Assembly (NCBI GenBank): GCA_009103225.1
Contig: RHPI01000193.1
Span: forward strand, 616,650-680,649
Source of the DNA: Chlorokybus atmophyticus
Lineage: Eukaryota > Streptophyta > Chlorokybophyceae > Chlorokybales > Chlorokybaceae
Length of the DNA: 64,000 nucleotides
Direction of reading: 5' to 3'
Notes under the pieces: generated by a model
Database searches by the model: none
Seen by the model: the letters and a program-made list of their open reading frames with translations, nothing else
Told to the model about the DNA's origin: nothing
Shown: positions 22,301 to 38,372 of the stretch, in pieces
Layout of the letters: each line of letters begins with the position of its first letter
Numbering within the stretch: the first letter of the stretch is position 1
Made by a program: the position numbers and the translations under genes

Positions 22301-22809
22301 TATGCTCAGTGGCGACTTGCCTACTTCAGTCTCATAGATGCGCGCATGCGCACGCACGCAAGCAGGCACAGGCACAGGCACAGGCACACGCAGCAGAACA
22401 GGGCATTTGCTTGGGTGAAACTGTACATCACCAAGTGCTCTCTTTGACACGCAGGTCATTGTCGAGTTCTTCCGACGGGACTCGACCTTCAAGTTTCCAG
22501 ATGGGGGCATGTCAGCCGAGTGCTGCACCTTCCCCAACTACACAGAACTAGAGGTAAGGCTTGCAAACAACCCAACTCGATAATTCTGTTCGGCCCCACA
22601 ATAGGGGTGCAACCCACATGCAGAAGCTGAAACTTATGCACCTATGTTTGCAGGTTCTCAGCCCACTGATTCCCCTCTCTCCCGGAGACAAAATGAGCTT
22701 CAGCATCGCCTGGGAGCTGGCAAGACTGCCTTATAACACAAAGTCGCCCGCGGACAAGCGCGCAGCGGCGGTGGACTGGATCAGGTCCAAGCTGTACCAT
22801 CATAGCTGA
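19368..22809 (+). CDS. DUF4380-like protein with N-terminal organelle leader
   Basis: Eleven exons fit in phase: 19368-19482, 19564-19674, 19821-19886, 19955-20046, 20266-20328, 21425-21487, 21624-21740, 21906-22010, 22120-22299, 22455-22553 and 22654-22809 (TGA), giving 388 residues. The first 70 or so residues are Ala, Val, Ser and Arg rich with almost no acid (MASTAVASAAVASV), like a chloroplast or mitochondrial leader. Then come VVVPSIGRVMYYGWHGQNII, DWGEWRNFGGDKVWPNDQGD, ITREFRLAPQ and KPFTIWNITQV. From memory this pattern fits DUF4380, a family with an aldose-epimerase-like beta-sandwich and no known reaction. Intron 5 holds a 974-bp segment copied from the neighbouring gene between poly-G scars, so its real length is uncertain. 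A decayed inverted copy lies at 5080-5977. The start is the ATG beginning the leader that the pseudogene also preserves. Confidence 0.82.
20363..21336. repeat. 974-bp duplicate of 26416-27389, inside intron 5
   Basis: The sequence matches 26416-27389 at a constant offset of 6053, with one visible substitution (gttacatg versus gtaacatg). It carries exon 1, part of intron 1 and upstream DNA of the minus-strand zinc-protein gene. It is bounded on the left by seven G plus N (20355-20362) and on the right by ten G (21337-21346). That framing suggests a gap-filling error rather than a biological duplication. Confidence 0.85.
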
Positions 22810-23892
22810 ACAGCTTCTTCTGCCTCTGCCATCTCTCTAGGCAAGCAGTTATACTGATACATAAGTTTTCCTCTGTCCATGACCAGAAGTGTTATTTCAT
22901 GAAAACTAATTGTGTGAAGCAGGTTCGTGTAACCTTGCGTGGCCCCTAGTGTTATGTTGGAGAGTTGCGGCAGTACCATAACACACAGTTGCATTGAATG
23001 TGCATTGGCATTTGTTGGTGCCGTGCTTGATACAAGGAAGGGTTGCGTAGTAATCAGCAGTGCTGCTTTGTAAGGAACTGAGCATACGTCTATACAAATT
23101 GCCTCTGCTGCACTACCATTGCACGCACACATTGCACGCATTCCCATAGCTAGCTAGCTAGCTAGGTGATTGAGTAACGGCCGTACCCCCTGGTGTACAT
23201 AGTGAGCGGAGTGTCTGGGTTTGTTTGCGTTTGCTGACAGTTAGCTAGGGTGCATGTACTACAATACCTCACACATGTATATGGTCTCTGCATTGTGACC
23301 GCCATGTTACAAGAGCATGCAACGCTTGCAGAGTGAGTTGCTAGGCCCATAAGAGTAGCACGAGCAAATCTGCTGAGAGAAATATCTTCAGCCTACTTCG
23401 CAAGTAGGTCGGGTACTTCTCAAAGCGTGTCATACACTTGCCAGTGGCAAGGGAATGCACTGCATCAACACCACTACAGCAACAGGGCGACAAGCTTATT
23501 GGGCACGTCTGACTCATGCATGCAACCATGAACAGTCTTTGCCTATGCATGGTTGCTCTGTTTTGTTTATTACTGCCTTGTATCGCATTGCAACTGTGCC
23601 AGAGCATGCAGCACAAGTGCTCTATAACTTCATTTTACAAGCAAATGTTGGCGGTTCATGCGAGTGAGCGCGTGTGTATGTGTGTGTGCGCGCTCGTGTG
23701 CTGATAAGCTTACAGCTCAGGCACAAAAACAACCCTTCTCTCTTGTTGTTTAAGCTAATAAGCAGGGTCTGCAGGTCCTCTTTGGATTGATACTGGCAGC
23801 TTTGTTCAGTTGGGCTTAATCTCAGCATTGTCCGGCATGGAGTACAATTGTACCATACCTTAACAACTTAAAAGGGCGTTCTCACACTGTCC
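22810..23892. other. spacer between convergent genes
   Basis: This 1.1-kb stretch lies between the ends of two convergent genes. TGTAA, the usual green-algal poly(A) signal, occurs near 22926 on the plus strand. A short (TAGC)n repeat is at 23150-23164. No gene seen. Confidence 0.5.
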
Positions 23893-27215
<3,323 letters not shown>

Positions 27216-27957
27216 TGCGGTAATCCGGCCTTGCCTGGAGTCACTCAGTCGGGTGGCCTGTGTTTGTAGGAGGCTTAACGGTCAAGTGCTGAGCGACGGG
27301 TTTGAAAATCAAACAGTTCGCTTCAGAATTAGAATACACATGAGTCATGTAACATGACCTACCGTAGGTACCGTAGGTAAAAGCCCTTCCCTCATAAGGC
27401 AACCTGCATCGTACAAAAGATGCAAGGCCGGTTTGTGCTTTGGGATGTTCAATGTGTGTACGGGTGGTGCAAGTGGGGGTGAACAGGTGGGGCACACGAA
27501 CAAATCACATGATTTTAACAGGTTGGGCCATTACACCGCAGCGTGAGACATTTATAGATCAAGACTTGCATCAAATTTCGATGACGATTGGTATTAGCAT
27601 ACTTAGAATTGAATCATATTTCATGGTTTCAACTTTTTGCTAGATTGCTAGTATTGTTTTTGTATATATCGCTTAGTTAGAAACATTATGAAATTATCAT
27701 GCAAATAATATGTCATTCATGATTTTTGTGTATCTGCATATGCAATGAATGAATGCATGTACATACTGTGTAAGTACACGCTTTATTGATATTCCGCTGC
27801 ACGCAGCGATTGTGGTGAGGTGTTTGAGCTTAACAATGCTGGCATGCATTGCAATTCATTTAGACCAACTGAACATTGTGCAATGCATTGTCACATCACC
27901 CATCATATTCACAACATACTTCAAGCTCAAATGTGCGCACATATTTTAAAACTTTTA

Positions 27958-28144
27958 ACCAATTTCATGTTGTAACCGTGATTGTAATTCTAAACGTATG
28001 ATTACGTGGCACAGGCATATACATATTCATGCTGTTATTCAACAGCTGATGTACCAATTTCATGTTGTAACCGTGATTGTAATTCATAACGTATGATTAT
28101 GTGGCACAGCCATATACATATGCATGTTATTCAACAGCTGATGT
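27958..28144. repeat. two-unit tandem repeat of 95 and 92 bp
   Basis: Unit 1 is 27958-28052 and unit 2 is 28053-28144. Both run from accaatttcatgttgtaacc to aacagctgatgt, with a few substitutions and a short deletion. No coding potential. Confidence 0.85.
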
Positions 28145-28217
28145 AAAAGTGCATAGCGATAAGCATTGTATCATTGAAAAAATAAGCCAATGATGATTAC
28201 GTAGCACTTTTGGCGGC

Positions 28218-28244
28218 GGGGGGGGGGGGGGGGGGGNNNNNNNN
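28218..28244. other. assembly gap: G run followed by eight N
   Basis: Nineteen G (28218-28236) are followed by N at 28237-28244. The bases right after it (tgcgtgcggacaaacaga) recur at 33925-33942 in an HflX intron, which suggests misplaced sequence at the gap edge. Confidence 0.85.
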
Positions 28245-30798
28245 TGCGTGCGGACAAACAGAGGGGGGGAGGGGGAGGAGAGCCCCTTGTATTGCAGCAT
28301 TTATGTAAATATGCATTGTATTTAATGTGACCATGTCAATCACATACTGTCTGTATTGCATGCATCAAGGGTATTTGATTGTTTCGGTCGGTTTCGGTTG
28401 ATCTAATACATGTACATTGTATGACGAATCCACTTGATGCATGTACAAAACCTGAGTAATTTGAGTTGCAAGATGTAATCGCCGAAGCCAAGGTGGGGTC
28501 AGGCTACTGGCAGATGGTGGTGATTATCATGCAAGTGGCTTGGTTGAGAGGGTGCGAGGGGGCAAAGTGGGAGACCCTCCCCCGTTAGAAGGGGTACATA
28601 AACAATCAAAAGCGCAAAATGAGAATGTAATCGACTTTATCAAGATGCATAATGCCTGCTATAGTGTTCACCATTATACAACTGCCAGTGATCAGTGATG
28701 ACTATAACGATTTTAATCTAAAGATATAAATGCTTGACAATGCTCACACTATCGCATATGCATGCATGACATGTGAACCGTTTGACATTGTGTCTTTATG
28801 CGCTTTGCACTGCAGAGTCTGCAGTGTGAGAGTTTGCCACCTTGCCCGCTTGCCCCTACATGCTGCCTCAGGTTGAGGGTCTAGCATGGTCTTAGCTGGG
28901 TCGTAGGTTGGGTTTGTTTATTTGTGTGAAAGCTTTGTCTGGGCCCCGTTTATTTATTGCTATTTCGTTGTTGCTTGCTGTCATGTCGGCAGTATGATAA
29001 TACTAAGTTGGTCACATGCTAGCTGAGCGCGCCTGTCTAGGCATGCTCGGTGAGGCCCTGCTTTCAGCTTCAGCTTGCTCAATCAAGTAGCTCTTATGCC
29101 GGGTTATGTCCTGTTCGATATGACTACGCCTTATAAGTTTAAGCGACAATCATATATTTTAAGGTTGGCACCTGCACACCTCTATTAGTGATCGTGTAGA
29201 GTTACGGGTATGTCGATGACAAAAACATATCAAGCACGTATACATGTTGGTATATGTACAAGATAAGCACGAGGCTGTTATAACCCTTTCAGCGCCATGC
29301 ATGACATACAACACGTGTATTGTATGTAATATATATACAAACAAGAGATGTATCAAATTTGCAACACTTTGCAAACGTCGCAAACGTTAAAAAACACTTC
29401 TGAAGTTTCTGAAAGCAATTGTTTGAAATGATGGCATGCTCTTGTAAAGGTAAATTAAATAAAGTTTGTTACTCATGAACTTAAAGCGACAATTTGCCAT
29501 CCACAACTTGCTCGTGCTTATGTACACATTAATTCAACATGTCTGCATGTGAAATATACAGTCACATGCACTGGCCATGGTGTAACATCAAGTTGCATGT
29601 GCTAAGTACCTGACTATTCAACATGTTAACTTAATTCAAAGTTGCCTTATTTCAGCTATCAGCTGAGATAAGAACATGGTGCAGAACAATACAAAATGGT
29701 AAGCTGAGAAAATTGATGTACATGTTGAGCATATGAATGAGGATAGGTGTGAATGGGGCTATTCATCATGCAACTCATAACTCAGAGCAAACGTGATGAC
29801 CACACCTGCCGCAAACGGCATGATAAAAGTGCTCTAATCACTTCACAGCTAGCTCACTACACGCAACCAATAGCACATTTGGCAACTCAGCATTGATCGG
29901 TCAATCATTGGTTACTTCGGTCACCAGCCAGCCAAATGTCAACATTGTGCGTTTGTTGATTCAACATATAATGCATATGCTGCTATGACTACTATTGCAT
30001 TTGATGCACTACAAACACACCAACAGCCAATCCTGCGCTGTCGCACATGCGGCCGCATGCTGGTGGCATGCAACTGCTCGCAGTGCTGTGTGGTGTATAA
30101 CAAATAGAATGCAAGGATTGTGGCATGCATGAGAGTGTGACACACACATGCATGAGCAGTCTACTCACCACACAGCACTGCTATGAAGCACTCTCATTCA
30201 CCATCGGGCTGCTAAACCTAGCTGCTACCTACCTTCTCTACTGCCCATACCCTGCACGCACGCATGCATGCATGCATGCGTGCGTCATCACCCACACCCC
30301 CGCCGCCATCTCCGCCAGCCTCCTACTGCCGTCTTGTCAACTGCCGGCTTAGGGTTTTGTCAGTACACACACGCATGCACGCACGGGAAATCCCTCTGCG
30401 GCGGTGCCTGTCGTGGTTTTGTGTGTACAAGATATGCTGACAGTAGTGGGAGACATGCATGACCTCACACACAGCATGCCAAACAGCAACATGCAAGCAC
30501 GTTACAACACAGCCACCGGGCTATACACACTGCTTGTTCCTCACTACACTATACTGGTCTAGACCTCCCCGTTAGGCATGCATACATGCGTATTAGTAGT
30601 GCATTACCTGCCCACACGGGCTCTGTGTGTGAGCATGTGTTGCACGCAGTCATTCCCCTCCCGGTTTTTTTGTACGCATGCGCGCAACTGCAACATACAC
30701 AGCCCCAGAAAAGTATACCCACACCCCCTTATTCAAACTGTACACATACCACCTGCCGCTGTCCGTTACACGTACACCCAACCACAACCACTCATCTC

Positions 30799-33700
30799 TC
30801 AATGCAGCCTATATGGCGCCAGTTGCCTCGACAGAGCCAGCGGTACATCCGCATGCACGATCGTGCCCTTTTCCCCAAACTCCAGGTGATCCACAACCCC
30901 TAACCTATGTATCTTATCCAGCACATCTCCCTCGCTATAAGGCACCACCGCCTCCACTCTCACAAGTAAAGCACGCATCTTCTCGCTGATAGCAAGCTGG
31001 AGCTCGTCGATGCCGGCACCGGTGCGGGCGGAGATGCAGACGGCGTCGCGACGGATGTGTGCGAGACGGCGGAGGGAAGCGGTGTCGGACACGCGGTCGA
31101 TCTTGTTCCAGACGATGATGGAAGGGATGGTGGAGACGTCGAGGTCGGCCAACACGCGCTCAACAGCGGCGGCCTGTGCGTGAGTGACAGATTGACTGAG
31201 TTGTGGAACAGTACTGAAGAGAGATAGGCCAAGGACCAACAACATGATATACGTATAGATTTGCCCTCTACACCCTACCCGAGAGAACACTATGCGCATA
31301 CACGTGTGCGCGCATGCGCATGTGTAGCCATTCCATGATTGTATACTTCGTAGCTGTGTACTATGTGCCTTGATGAACTTGAGAGCCTAACGAGGTGCAA
31401 CTGGGGGCATAAGTCAGATGTTTTGATGTATAATATACTAACAGACCATGAGTAGTGGCTAATACAGTGCCTGGCGTAGGCAATATTGAATGCTATAAGC
31501 ACAACAGAATAAAGCTCGGCACAGAATTGGCATTAAGGTGATGCAGCGGAGAGGTTATGTGTTCATACCCACCTGCTGTGCGGCCAGTGGGTGCGATATG
31601 TCCACCACATGCAGCAATAACGACGCTTCCGCAATCTCCTCCAGCGTCGCTCTGAACGCCGCGACGAGTTGCGTCGGCAATTTCTGTATGAACCCGACAG
31701 TGTCCGTCAGCAGCACCTCCTTGCCATCGTCGAGCTCGACGCGTCGCGTGGTCGGGTCTAGAGTGGCGAAGAGCTTGTCTTCTGCTAACACGCCCGCGCC
31801 AGAAAGGAGGTTGAGCAGAGTGCTCTTGCCGGCGTTGGTGTAACCGACGAGGGAAACCACGGGAACGGGTTTACCACTACGCCGGTCCCTGTACGCACGA
31901 GTCTCACGAGTTAGTCATGCTAACAGTCTTGGTTTCTGGTGATCAAGCTTGCAATCATGAACATCGTTGCAAACAGTCCAACTTGTCAAGCCGTAGATGG
32001 ATCAAGTGGGTGTGTGCACAGAACAAACGAGCAGTTACTAACTAACTAATGTGCATGTGCTCCCTGTAGCTTTCACAACAAGGTTGACAACGCGCACACG
32101 CGTACGCGCCCACATGCACTGACGCGCCTACAACCATGCACGCAGACACAAAACCACACAACCACCCATTACAGACATCACAAACACACCTGTACTGTTG
32201 TCTGTGGCTCCGCACCCCCTCGATCTCCTTCTTCAGCACCCCCATCCGTTTCCTCAGCAGTCTCCGATCGACCTCGATCTGCTTCTCCCCCATGCCCTTG
32301 ACAAGACCGCGGCCGCTCTGGCGCTCGAGATGGGTCCAGAGACGGGTCAGGCGGGGGAGCTGGTACTCCGCTTGGGCCAAGGCAACCTGAGAATGGGGAT
32401 GTGTATAAGCTAACAAGGCTTGCATGCACAGATGCGCAGTTTGTGTGTCTAGGTGTGTGCGCGCACACACATGCACAAACGCGCACATGCACGGTCACAT
32501 GGGTGCTCTCACTCGCACGCACATGTGCATGTTTATGTGTGCGCGTCTTCAGATGATTCAACACAAAACTAGTACATATGATATTGACGAATGTTGAACA
32601 AAGCAAGTGGTTTGAGAGTCTGTGTGTGTGTGCGTGCGTGTGCTTTCACTCGCATGCGTGCATGACACCATTCACTACCTGTGCATGTACCTGTAAACGT
32701 GTGTGCAATCACACGCAATCACACACATACAACACCAACAATACCACCACCAGCCCAACGCCCACTCCTCCCCACCCCACCTGCAGTTTCCCCTCCTTGG
32801 TCGCCGCCCTCTGATTGAAAATATCCAATATCAGCGTCGTCCTGTCGCACACCCTGACATTCTCCCCTAGACTCCTTTCGAGCGCGCGTAGCTGGCCCGG
32901 ACTCAGCTCGTCGTCCACAACAAGGACGTCAGCCTTCAACTCCTGCGCCGCGCCGCGAACCTCGGACAACTTGCCGGAACCGACGTAAGTCTTGGGGGAA
33001 GGGTGCTCGAGCCTGACAAGGGAGAAGAGAGGGTGGGGTGGGGTGGGGTGGAATCTTAGGGGTGGGGGTAAAGAGATAATGTTGTGGGAGTTGTTTGGGT
33101 GGATTGTGTGTTGTTGTATACATACTCTGCACCAAGTGTCCAGCTGTTCACTGCATTATACTGTGGTGTATGTAATCAACTGTGCAGCTGTATGTGCATT
33201 GCACATGAAAATATACAATTGTAGACAGGTGTGCGCTCGTGCTTGCATGTGTGCGTGCACGCCCCCAACGTGTGCGTGTGGTAGAGCCGCATGCTAAACA
33301 GCCTTTTTTCTGGCTACCTAGTTGACACCTATGTCAATAACAACAAGCATCAGCTCAGGACTACCTTTGGAAGGTGGAGCCGACGACAACAAGGCCAGCA
33401 GTCTCAGCAAGCTGCGCGAGCTCGTCCAGCGAGTCCTCAATGCTGAAACCAGTCGCGTCTGCCGCTGATGAAACTGACTTGCACTCCACGCCGACCAGAT
33501 AAGCACGCTCGGGCCTGAAGGCCTGCAAACCATGTGGTTGGATGTGTTAGACAGGGGGTGATGATATACACTTGAGTGAGGAGAGTTGAAATGTAAGTAT
33601 ATCCAGTAATGAGCGTTGCATGCGTGGATATGCTAATGCACATGCGGTGTCTGCAGAAATTGACAAGCGCATATGGCCATGTGTAGACATATACGGCCAT

Positions 33701-34782
33701 ACAGCCAGATATGTGTTTGTGTGTCAACGCTTGCATTGAACATTGCGCATGGAGCATGTCCAGGCAGGCATGTAGGCACATGTAGGGGTAGCTGGTCAAG
33801 CATGACAGAAACATAAGCCAGCAAGACATGGGCCGCACATGCAAGTATAGACACCGGGAACAGGCAGCTAACCAGTGCGTAACTTTGTGTTCATGTGTCC
33901 GTGTGCACATGCATGTGTGTGTGCGTGCGGACAAACAGACACACGCGCGTGTACGTGTGCACGCAAAAGCGCGTGTGTGTAGTTAGATCAATTCAGGTGA
34001 CAGTCATCAACTGTTGTTACTCAGCGATCGCGCAACATTAACTCACATCCGCTACGTCTTTGTCGAGCCCGTCCCAATCGTACACGTCATTGCCATTGAC
34101 GCTCTCGACCTCATCAATGTCCACAATGGTGTGCCCGAGAGAGCGCACTAGATCGCGAGCTGCGGAGGCTTGTGATGACGTTGATGAGGAGGAGGTTGAT
34201 GTTGATGGAATCTGCTGCAATAAGCGCTCGTACTCGTACTCATCCGCTGCATCTTCACGCCTGCAGATTTGAAACCAAGTTTACAACATCAGCTTACAAA
34301 CAACTTGACACGCACGCACATGCACACGCACGAGTACGCGTACACGGGCACGCCCATGTGCACACATGTACAAGCCTGATGGCTGAAATGTGACAAAGCA
34401 AACATGCTCGAATGAACACAGAGCACCAATTCAGTGCCTTGTGCGACAATCAGAGCAACCCATCCATGCACAGAAACAGTGCAAGAAACTGAACAGGAGC
34501 AGCAAATAAAGTGCGCAAGCAGGTATGATATGCATACTGTCAATGCAACTGCACTTACGAGCTGCTGCCAGCTTGAAGCGCCTTAACCCTATGGCTAACC
34601 CCACCGCTAACCCCATTCCTATGGCTAACCCTAACCCTGCCACCAGCCCTGTCCTCCACTCCTTCTCCCAGCCATCGCCGCGGCTCGCCCCGCCCACGTT
34701 TACTCTTCCTATATCCCCCCTCTCTCAACCCCGCTGGTGACCCCAACGACCACACCCCCGCCACCCACGCCGCCGCCGCCAT
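30799..34782 (-). CDS. hflX: HflX-type GTPase, possibly organelle-targeted
   Basis: Seven minus-strand exons join in phase: 34559-34782, 34047-34260, 33365-33522, 32781-33012, 32190-32386, 31573-31888 and 30799-31173 (TGA), giving 571 residues. The HflX N-domain shows [58 protein letters not shown] and [20 protein letters not shown]. The GTPase domain has G1 GYTNAGKST, the G3 region [12 protein letters not shown]4 NKID and G5 SARTGAG. Bacterial HflX binds ribosomes and rescues stalled or heat-damaged ones; eukaryotic copies usually work in mitochondria or chloroplasts. The roughly 145 residues before the core begin [11 protein letters not shown], then become basic and then Ser-rich, consistent with a transit peptide plus linker. 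The start is the first in-frame ATG; a further upstream exon is possible. It lies head to head with the NEK kinase. Confidence 0.93.
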
Positions 34783-35046
34783 CACCCACAAGAAGCCACT
34801 GAAGAATGTCTGAGCTGCTGCAAACGTCAGCAAAGTGCACAGAAAGGCCACAGCGTCGATATCAGGAGGTACATATCAATTTTTATCAGCTGAAAACAAT
34901 CGATATTCTCTGATCACGTGAGCCACAAGTCTGCCACGTCGGTGTGCCACGTGGACGCTGTACGTGAGGGTTAGAGCATACTGGAGGGAAAAAGTCAAAG
35001 CCTGGGCGGCGGCGGCGGCGGCGGCGGCAAGGCCGTGGTGGTCGTC
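34783..35046. promoter_or_regulatory. 264-bp divergent promoter region of HflX and NEK kinase
   Basis: The two ATGs (34782 minus, 35047 plus) are only 264 bases apart, so both 5' UTRs and promoters must share this stretch. It contains CACGTG-like words (gatcacgtg at about 34912, gccacgtgg at 34948) and a GGC repeat (about 35009-35028). No TATA box is evident. Confidence 0.5.
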
Positions 35047-38000
35047 ATGGCGGCGGTGGCGGGTATAGGAGGCGGTGTAGGAGTGTTGCAAAGGGGAGGC
35101 GGCAATGCTGTGGTCAACGGTTTTGAGGTCGTCAAGTTTCTGGGGAAAGGGTCGTATGGCTCAGTGTAAGCATGGGCGGGCCTGGTATGGCCTAGGCTGG
35201 TCTGACCTGAACTGGCCTGGTATGGCCTGGTCTAGCATTGTATGTTAGGTTTCATTGGTATGGTAGGTACTTGAGGTTGCTGTTGGCATTTTGTGGGGTG
35301 AAAAGAGGGTGTGCTGGAGCATGCAGCTGTGTGTGTATGTGTGTTTGACTGTGAGGTTCGAGTCATTGAACGCATGCAACAAGTAGAGTCAATAGGTAGT
35401 ACTCATTGCTCATCAACCAGTTGAATGTATGCCTGTATGAACTTTCTGTTTGTATATGTAATGCATACAGATCAAAGGTGAAGCGCCAGTCGGATGGGCA
35501 GATATACGCCATGAAGGAGATGAACGCCAAGCAAATGACCCAAGCAAGTGCCACACGACTATACAACAGAAGTGCCACAGACCAAAAAACAAGCAAAAAC
35601 ACGCACAAGCACATTATGTCCTACCTGCAACACTGTTCTGTTTTTTTGTTTAGGTTGAGCGAGAGGATGCTGTTAATGAAGTCCGTCTGATGGCTTCAAT
35701 CCCTCATGACAACATTGTAAGCAACCACGTGCAATTGCACAGGTTGTATCGTCAATCTCTGTGTGTGTCACACTCATGCATGTGCACATGCATGCAGGTG
35801 AAGTTTTATGAGACGTTTCTTGCGGGCACAAAGCTGTGCATTGTGATGGAATATGCCACGCAAGGGGACCTCGCATCCGAAATCAAGTAAGAGTAGAAGT
35901 ATAATAAAATGTAGGTTTGGATTGGGCTCGTGGTAAAATGTGTTGTGTGTGTCTTTCATAGGCAGCGTACGCAGTCTGGGAAGCCGTTTCCTGAAGAGAC
36001 CGTTTGGTCATATTTCATACAGGCAAGCGATGCCGTCACACATACGCGCACGCACGCACGCACATTGAAAACAGTGCTGTTGATCTACTTCATGCTCTCA
36101 CTGTGTGCATGCCATATAGATGTGTGAACAATGAACAATATGTGTGCTCCTCAGATGTGTCGCGGTCTTGCGGCAATGCATCGCAACCGAGTTTTGCACA
36201 GGTGAGCTGCACTGACTGATGCATGTGTTATGCATATGGAGTAGATTTGCTCTGCATCACTTTTGTGACTGGTAGTACACGCATCAACAATGTGCTTGCT
36301 TGCTTCATCACTTCAATGTGTCTCCGCCTTGGTGTTCATGCGTTGTGTACACGCATGTGTGCATGTGGGTGTGGGTGTATGTGTGTGCATGCTCGCATCA
36401 TTGCGCGTGCGTGTGCCCATACCCATGTGTGTTTGCTGCTACAGAGACATCAAAGCTGCCAACATCCTCCGCATGGATGACGGCCGCATCAAGCTCGGCG
36501 ACCTCGGGGTGCGCAACACACCACATTTCACTCACACCACCTCCATGCCTACATCCAGTACCCAATATCGCTAATATCAAGTGCCACTGTGCGCACAGAT
36601 AGCCAAAGTGTTGAAAAACGCCGTTGCCAAGACACAAATCGGCACACCACACTACATGCCACCAGAGGTAAGCGTCATCAACATCAACAACCAACACTTT
36701 CTCCCTCACTCACACATACACACGTTCTCATCATCACAGGTGTGGGCAGGGCGGCCTTATGCGTATTCGTCTGACTCTTGGTCCCTCGGCTGCGTGCTGT
36801 ACGAGATGTGCTGCGGGAAACTGCCGTTCGAGGGGGCGAGGACGCTGGACCAGGTGGGCGTGTGTGTGTGTGTGTGTGCGTGCGTGCGTGCGCACGCTCA
36901 TACACACATTTGCGTTTGTGTTTAAGCGTGTGCGTATGTTGAAGCGCACACACGCACGAAAGTGTGTACGTGCACGCGTATTCACTGACATCAAAGCTAG
37001 TGTCAACCATGTAAGCTACAAGTATTTATACACGATTTCTTGTCGATTTTAACTCCACAGCTAAGGGCCAAAGTGGCATCTGGTGCTTACGCGCCATTCC
37101 CAAAGCACGTCAACGGTGACTTGGCGCAAATCATAAGGCTGCTGCTAGATGTCAATCAAGTAAGAGATTTACAGTGTTGTTGCTGTTGCGTTCATGCTGG
37201 TGGAATTGATGTGTGCCGTGCTGTGGGTGTGTGTATTGACTGTTATATGTGTGTTGCAGAGGACCAGACCCACTGTGGAGGAGGTGCTCAAGTTGGATGC
37301 ACTCAAGAAACGCATGCACCTTGCACCAGAAGCCACCGATGAGGTAAGAGAGCGACAAGTACTTCTTGTTGTTATTGTTGTTGTTGGGGTTGTGGCTGAC
37401 GTCAGGTTTGTTGTTGTTGTTGCTGTGTTGCTGTTGTTGGGATCGATGTTGTTGTTGTGGTTGTTGACACGGGTGGTGTATCAGGGCAACCGCAAGCAGA
37501 TGCTGGCAACCATAGCAGTCCCGCGCAACCTCGACCTCCTCCCTGACCGCCTCCCACGCGCAAACTACCAACAGCAGCAACAACAACAACAACAATATGC
37601 TGCATCCCCACAACTGCCTCCAAGGCCGCCTTCGCAACAAAAGAGGGACAAAAGAGCCCCACAATCAGTCCCTGAATCAGTCCCAGAATCGGTCTCTTAT
37701 ACAGTGCCAGAGTTCGTGCCAATATCGGTGCCAGAGTCAAGGCCAGTTTTACCGGCGAGGCCACCAGTGCCAGTGCCAGTGCCAGTTTCCAGGCCAGGAA
37801 GGTGGCCAGAGACGCCGGCAGCGCCAGCGGTGCCTGGTAATGTGCCAACGATGTTGATGCTGTTATTTTTGCTGTGGGTATAAAGATCTAAGCTGCATAT
37901 AGGCATGCATATGGTGTTTGAGGATCCGTTTCACCTGTGGTTATGCAATGTTGTGTCCTGCGTGCGTGCGTGCGTGCGCGCAGGTGTCCTCATGTGCGTG

Positions 38001-38325
38001 CGTGCCAGTGCATGCACGCGCGTGTATGTGTCTCTGACAACAGTTGTCCCAGATGCTGCGGCATATGCGAGATACGGCGCCTATGCTGCACACCAACCTA
38101 GCGGCCAAGGTAATCATGTTGTCATTGTTGCTGCTGCTGTTATGGTCATGCTAGAGGCAATCAGCAAGTCGTAACACTGTTGTATAGGTGCTGCCGGGCG
38201 AAAACCGTCGGAGCTCAACAAGCCTTTGAACCGGCTCGACCGCGTCCCAAGCTACCTGCCCAAAATACCAGGCAGCAGCAACAATGACAACAACAACAAC
38301 ATGTTCAATGATCAAGAGAACAGAT

Positions 38326-38372
<47 letters not shown>

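Larger units (their letters stand above)
27390..30798. other. 3.4-kb AT-richer spacer
   Basis: No long or spliced coding region is visible on either strand. Base composition is clearly richer in A+T than the flanking genes. It contains a two-unit tandem repeat (27958-28144) and an assembly gap (28218-28244). A CATGC-rich tract lies at about 30255-30285. I saw no convincing tRNA or other RNA gene. Confidence 0.55.

Noticed and set aside
34590-34640. Telomere-like ccctaaccct repeats
   Set aside because: They lie inside the first coding exon of the HflX gene, are few and irregular, and encode part of a low-complexity leader.
35340-35375. tRNA T-arm-like sequence ggttcgagtc
   Set aside because: The flanking bases do not form a T-stem, and no acceptor or anticodon arm can be found around it; it lies in a kinase intron.
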